Positions 52,101 through 58,100 of a stretch of 64,000 nt of DNA are shown here, piece by piece. The position numbers and the translations under genes were made by a program. Below the pieces are notes generated by a model. That model made no database searches, was not told the DNA's origin, and saw only the letters and a program-made list of their open reading frames with translations. The first letter of the stretch is position 1. Each line of letters starts with the position of its first letter. This DNA comes from Apostichopus japonicus (Eukaryota > Echinodermata > Holothuroidea > Aspidochirotida > Stichopodidae). The stretch is from the NCBI RefSeq assembly GCF_037975245.1, contig NC_092582.1:24588077-24652076 (forward strand). The letters run 5' to 3'.

Positions 52101-55100
52101 GGACGTTACAATTGCCTGTTCTATTTCAATTCAACAAGTATTGTAATTGTTATACAATTGCTGCTGATAATTCTGTTTAGTTCGAGTTGTAGTTTTGTCA
52201 CGGCCTTATTGATGATCTGAAAAACAAACCACGACACAAAACATAATTTATATTGATATGATATTTTCATTCATATTTGTTTTCATGTAAGTGTTTTTGT
52301 CTCCATCAACACTTCTGTCGATAATAGACTTTCATGTAGGTTTCTTGAAACTTCTTAGAAATGTGGACAGTGTTATTGTTCATTTGTTCAATGTTACAAT
52401 TGTGCATGTCAAGTTATAATAACACGATGTTAGATTATACAAACCTTCCTCCATAAAGGACGTATTGATGTCTTTAGATTTAACACAGTTGAAAAAAACC
52501 CACAAACCTTAGTTTACACAACTGACATACCCTCAGGACATCGAAAATGAGATCACGTGATTATGACGATGATTTGTCTAGTCTTGTAGCTCCATGATTT
52601 ACTCAATAAAGTAATTCCAAGTACATTTAGTCTCTTTCTATTCTTACTATTTAAATTATTGGCTTTCATGATCTGTGATAACGTCACTAATGCGTTGTAT
52701 TATAAAGCTGAATATATTGAAAGCGGGTAGCTTTACAAACATCACGAGCAATCAAATGTTTCATTTCCCTGTACAATAACATATCTGTATACTAAGATTC
52801 TACCTAAATTCATTATTTAAATGAATTAAGAATAATGTAAATACATACAAACCTCTCTATCTCCACCTTCAACATTAGTTCTCAAACTCGTACACATTGT
52901 ACCATCGTTCATTGTTCTGTGTTTAAAAGACACACTGAGACTCCCATTGTGAAGGTGGAGTGAGGTCACTGCTGATGACGTCATCATTGACCAACCTCAA
53001 AGACAGAAGTAGTTAGTGTAAACAACACATTTGCTCACACAGAGTGAATATATGACTATATTAGACAGATATGTGTTTAATAGCTACTAAATTATCTCGT
53101 GAGGAACATCTTAGCGAGAGACTCAGAGAAGATGTCACATAAGTTTGTGCATTATTTAGAATTTTCGAAAAGGTCGATATTTGGACGAGTAACCAAGTGT
53201 ATAAAACTTAAATTGATAATTTCCTTTTCGGACGCTTTCATAACTTATTCCTGCCGCCCCTCCCCCCTCCAGCCCTTTCCACTTTGTAAAGCGAGGTATC
53301 AGCTGTTACATGCACCGTGTTCCTACATCTATGGTGTATTCTTAGGACAGTTTAAAGAACATTAAACAAAGGAACCCTGAGCGTAACACAAAAAAAAACT
53401 TCCTTTACCGAACTGGAATGCTCTTAGATCCAGCAGTCGTCTTACATGGAGACTGGCTACGTGGTTATGAAAATGGTATGTTTATACTTTTACTGTTGTG
53501 TCAATCACTTAAAGTTTCGTGAACCCTTGAACACCTATGTGTATTAATGTATGACGTTTATAAATTCTCTGTTAAATTTCCCTTAAGTGATTTTCAGTAA
53601 TTAAAGCATGTATGATTCTGATTGGCTGTTAATGGCACGTGACATTAACATAAAGTTGTGATAGGGTAAAATTGTCATGTCTTTTACCTCGTGTCTGGCG
53701 AGTTCTATAAGCCAGCTGTATAATATCTCCGTGCGTGTGTGGCACGCTAACATGTATTGTTATCACCGATTGTAGGATTCATCTAAATAATTCAGTTATC
53801 AACCCATGAGAAGAAATTGCAAGATATCAATTAAATATCTCTATTGGACTATATCATCGAAATAAGCCTTATCGGGACCGGGACGAACGTGACACATAAT
53901 ACATCATTTAACTTTGAATTTGCTATTAAACAAAATCCGTTTTTTTTTTCTTTTATCAAAAATATTTAAACAGTTTCATACTGGTTCTCGTGATGACGTC
54001 ACTTGTGTTGGGTGTTCTCTGATCAGGTTATTGTCTCTTGTATTATTATTCTTGATATAAGTGTATAATCGATCAGATATATTAATGAGATGATAACAAT
54101 CCTAACCTGATTGGATTTATAACTAAGAGGATATTGGTTGTAAACTGATCAGGTATAAAACCGAGATGATAATGATAGTAAACTGATCGGTAATCTCTCT
54201 GAGATATCATGATATTAAACTGATCGGTAATCTCTCTGAGATATCATGATTGTAAAATGATCAGCTGCACTGCACTGAGATGATAATGATAGTAAACTGA
54301 TAAGATCAAAATTAAGGAATCAACTAGATTAATTAGAGCCAACGTAAATCCGGTTAATAAAATGTTTATCATTTCAATCTAGACCAATAAAGTTTAATTA
54401 TGCCCTTATATTTTACGTTGTTCTCTTTCATTATATTCAACAGTTTGGAATTTTAGCACACGTTATCGTCGTCTAAATTTGCAGACCGGTCGATGGCAGG
54501 TAAGAGATAATTCACTTTTATGGCAGCTATTAATGATAATACAAGTCCGCCCTCTGTCTTTCATTCACATTAATTATTAATATCAATATCGTGATAACAT
54601 TTGCCGGTTAAATGTACATGACTGCTGTCAGCATGATAATCTTTAACAAGCAACATAAATATTAATAGTATCTGGTTGGCTTGGGCTGGGGTTTGTGGGG
54701 GGGGGGGGGGAGGTTGTAGTCTGTATGAAATATTAAATGTTTCATACAACATCACTTCCAGATCCCTTCCCCTTGCTTCTACTGCAAAGTTCCGGTCCAA
54801 TTTACTTCCTTCTGACCCTGAATGTAGCCCCGTGTGTCTTTACTTACTCAACTTTATAATTATAACAATTCTCCTCAAGAACATACAGTGGCAGACTGGC
54901 CACACGGGCATTTGGGTAATGCCCGGTGGCCGGTGGGCTGGGGAGCCTGGTAAAACTTACAGCCAATTTTCAAAGTAGCTAATATAATACAGACGGGCTG
55001 TGAAGTAATATATTTGTAACTGGGAATCAGCTCATGAAATCACCATGTAAGTTAGTCTGCTAGTTCGTAACAAAAGAACGTGTTATTGGCAACCCGTCCG

Positions 55101-58100
55101 TGCTAATATTTTACGACAAGATATACCAGTACGGTGACCAATGCATTCTGACATATACATAGCACGTTGTTTACGTTTGTAACTCAGTTTCATCAAGTGT
55201 TACATCAGGAAAGTTATTTGGGTCTTTATTAAAAGATTACTGTAACCTACAAAATTGAGAAATGTCGCACCATTTTGCATCTAGGCATTCCTTAACTTCA
55301 AAAAAGTCCCTTAAACCCCTCCCCCGGGACGGCGATCACTATGTAAGTAACATATCAACAGATAATGGGCCGGTCTAGGTGACAAATGCCCGAGCCGGTT
55401 TTAAGATCCAGTCCGCCCTGAGTACATATTAATAACAATGAAACAGATTCTCTTAGTTTAAAGTGTAATGAACAAAATCAATCTAATCGTGTTTTTAGCT
55501 TCACTCCTCCATAACGTCCTATAGAAAACTGTTATATTGTTCATGATGCATGCATATGTTTTTCAAACTCTAAAACTCATTTCGAGACAGCCGTCACTGC
55601 ATTCAAAGATACAGCAATGTGTAAAGGATACTCCATTCTAGTAGTTTCAGTTCACAAAGATGCGAAACTGTCTCTTACAACATTCAAAGAAAAGGATAAT
55701 TTACATCGCTATAGGATGAGAAATATTGAGGGATGGGAGCTGTAAAAGAGAACAGAGTGGGTGGGGTGTTGAGAGCTTTGTTTTCATGAATATCATTCAG
55801 CGCTCACAACACTAAGTTCTATACTGACACATCCGTATCACTACCATGTCAGTGACGCCGTTGATATTACAAGTATATTGTAAAGATAGGCCTATAGCTA
55901 AAAGGTATACCTTTAGACTGCAGGTTCGTTACACATTGTGCAGTATGTTGAAGCCAATGTTTTTATTTGTGTGGGTTGTGAGTGTACATTCCGATGAAAC
56001 CATAGAATGTTATGAACATTGTCAGGTCTTTCTTAATGTTCATTTAATTTCGGTGACAATAATAATAATAATTAAATAATACTTATATAGCGCGTTCATC
56101 AGCAACGCTGCTAGAAGCGCTTTACAAGAATTGAAACAATTAATATACAGGAAACATTTAAAATACAGGAAAAATCAAAAGCAAATAGTACAAAAAAATA
56201 TCGCCTTAGAGTTATATACCATAAAACTTATAAAAGGATAGACAAATAAATTAAAGCTAAAATATTAACCATGGCACATACAGCAGTTGTAACAGTCGTA
56301 TAACAGTCATGTTAACCTACCATTTAACCTACCGTAGCCGCCCGCTAGCTGCCCCCCCCCCCGTATAGCTGCCCCCGAATAGCTGCCCCCGTATAGCTAC
56401 CCCTGAATAGCTGCCCCTGATTAGAGGTTCCTGTATATAGCTGCCCCTGTATAGCTGCCCCTATAAAGCTGCCCGTATAGATGTCCCGTATAGCTGCCCT
56501 ACACAGCTGCCCGTGTATAGCTGCCCCAATAAAGCTGCCCGTTTATCTGCCCTCGAATAGCTGTCCCGTATAGCTGCCCCTATACAGCTGCCCGTGTGTA
56601 GCTGCCCCAGTATTGCTGCCAGTGTATATAGCTGCCCACGCATAGCTGTCCCAGTATAGCTGATACATGATTTTAAGTGGTTTTGTTTACGGGGACCTTC
56701 CAAGCATTATTTCAACACTAAACGGTAGTTAGCTTTAAATAATTTGTCTCCATCCAGTAATTACTAAACAAGTTAACTATTACAATTTTTGGGTGATTTG
56801 ACCCGAAACTTGTATTATCTATACCACTGTCTGGTATAACAGACAGCACATGTTAATATAGTATATTGCTTTTGTATTCTATTGCAGTCGCTACGGACTA
56901 AGTCTTGTTTGGTTATATGGATGAAAGTACTACAGTATGCACATAGGTGTAAGAGGCGGGGGGGGGGTCGGTAGGGGCTGGGGGACTGCAATTCCCCCAA
57001 CCAAAATTTTTTGTGAAAATTCGGGCAATATGCTGATAATTTTTCGGGCACCTACTGAAAGAAAAATAAATTGCAATGTGTTTTTCAATGGTTAAACTGA
57101 TATTATTATCATCTTTATTACCGTATTGTAACGACTTGCCTAAAAATGATAACCAATATGGGAGGTAATAAGAAGGCAAATTATTGTATGTAATTGGCAG
57201 GCGATGTAATAACCGATGTATTGCTATATACTATGTACAATAAGATGTTGTACACGCGCAAGAAAATGGTTACATTTTTCGGGCCAGTCTTTACAGCTCT
57301 CCCAAATCAAATTGGGCTCCTACGCCTACGAATATGCATAGCTTTATAGAGACTTCAAACTAGTTTTGGTGATTTTCTACCTTTAAGATATTGACATAAA
57401 ATTTTCAGTTGAAAATTTTCATTAGATTTGTTTTAAACTGTTACAGATCAGTGAGCTTTGGGACATTAGTAGGTGATACAGGTCACGGTAGGTCAGAGCG
57501 TTAATCTAAGATATGATCTTCATTTTCCCCGACACTCTTGAAATGGGCGCAGTGTTACATGTTGTCAGGTGTTTCTTCCTGTCAGGCTCACAGTTTACGT
57601 TAGAAATCCTGATATTACGAAGTTTTCATCACCATTTCATCATCCCGAGCTTTCTTTTTTGTTCAACTTTCTTTTGGGGCTAGAAAACTTCTTTTCATAT
57701 TTTATTATAAACTGTCCCTACTCCTCTCTTTCAACGCCCTTGCATCTGATATGGAACCATATTCATGTGTTCCTCAAGCAGCCGTATCCATTGTTGTGTT
57801 ATATTATTCATTTAACATGAAACGCAACCTTATATAATCGTAAATGTTTAGATAGATGTGTGCGCATTAATGAAGTGGTCATTAATGTAATCACACGTCG
57901 CACTGTAGGACATTTTTCTAATACATTAAACTTAACCCAATTAACAATAAAGAAATAAAATTCAATGCATTGCCTTATTATCGTAATAGCATACTTTCCC
58001 TGGTTTGATTTGCATTTATCAATGAACATATCAATTTCCTTAAATATTGTGATGGATGGGGGGTTTGGGGGGGGGGGGAGTGGTTAGGTCCCTAACTGAA

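Noticed and set aside
53386-53484. Extra exon of the NLR-like gene ending at a GTATGT donor
   Set aside because: There is no good acceptor, and exon 4 joins exon 5 in frame without it.
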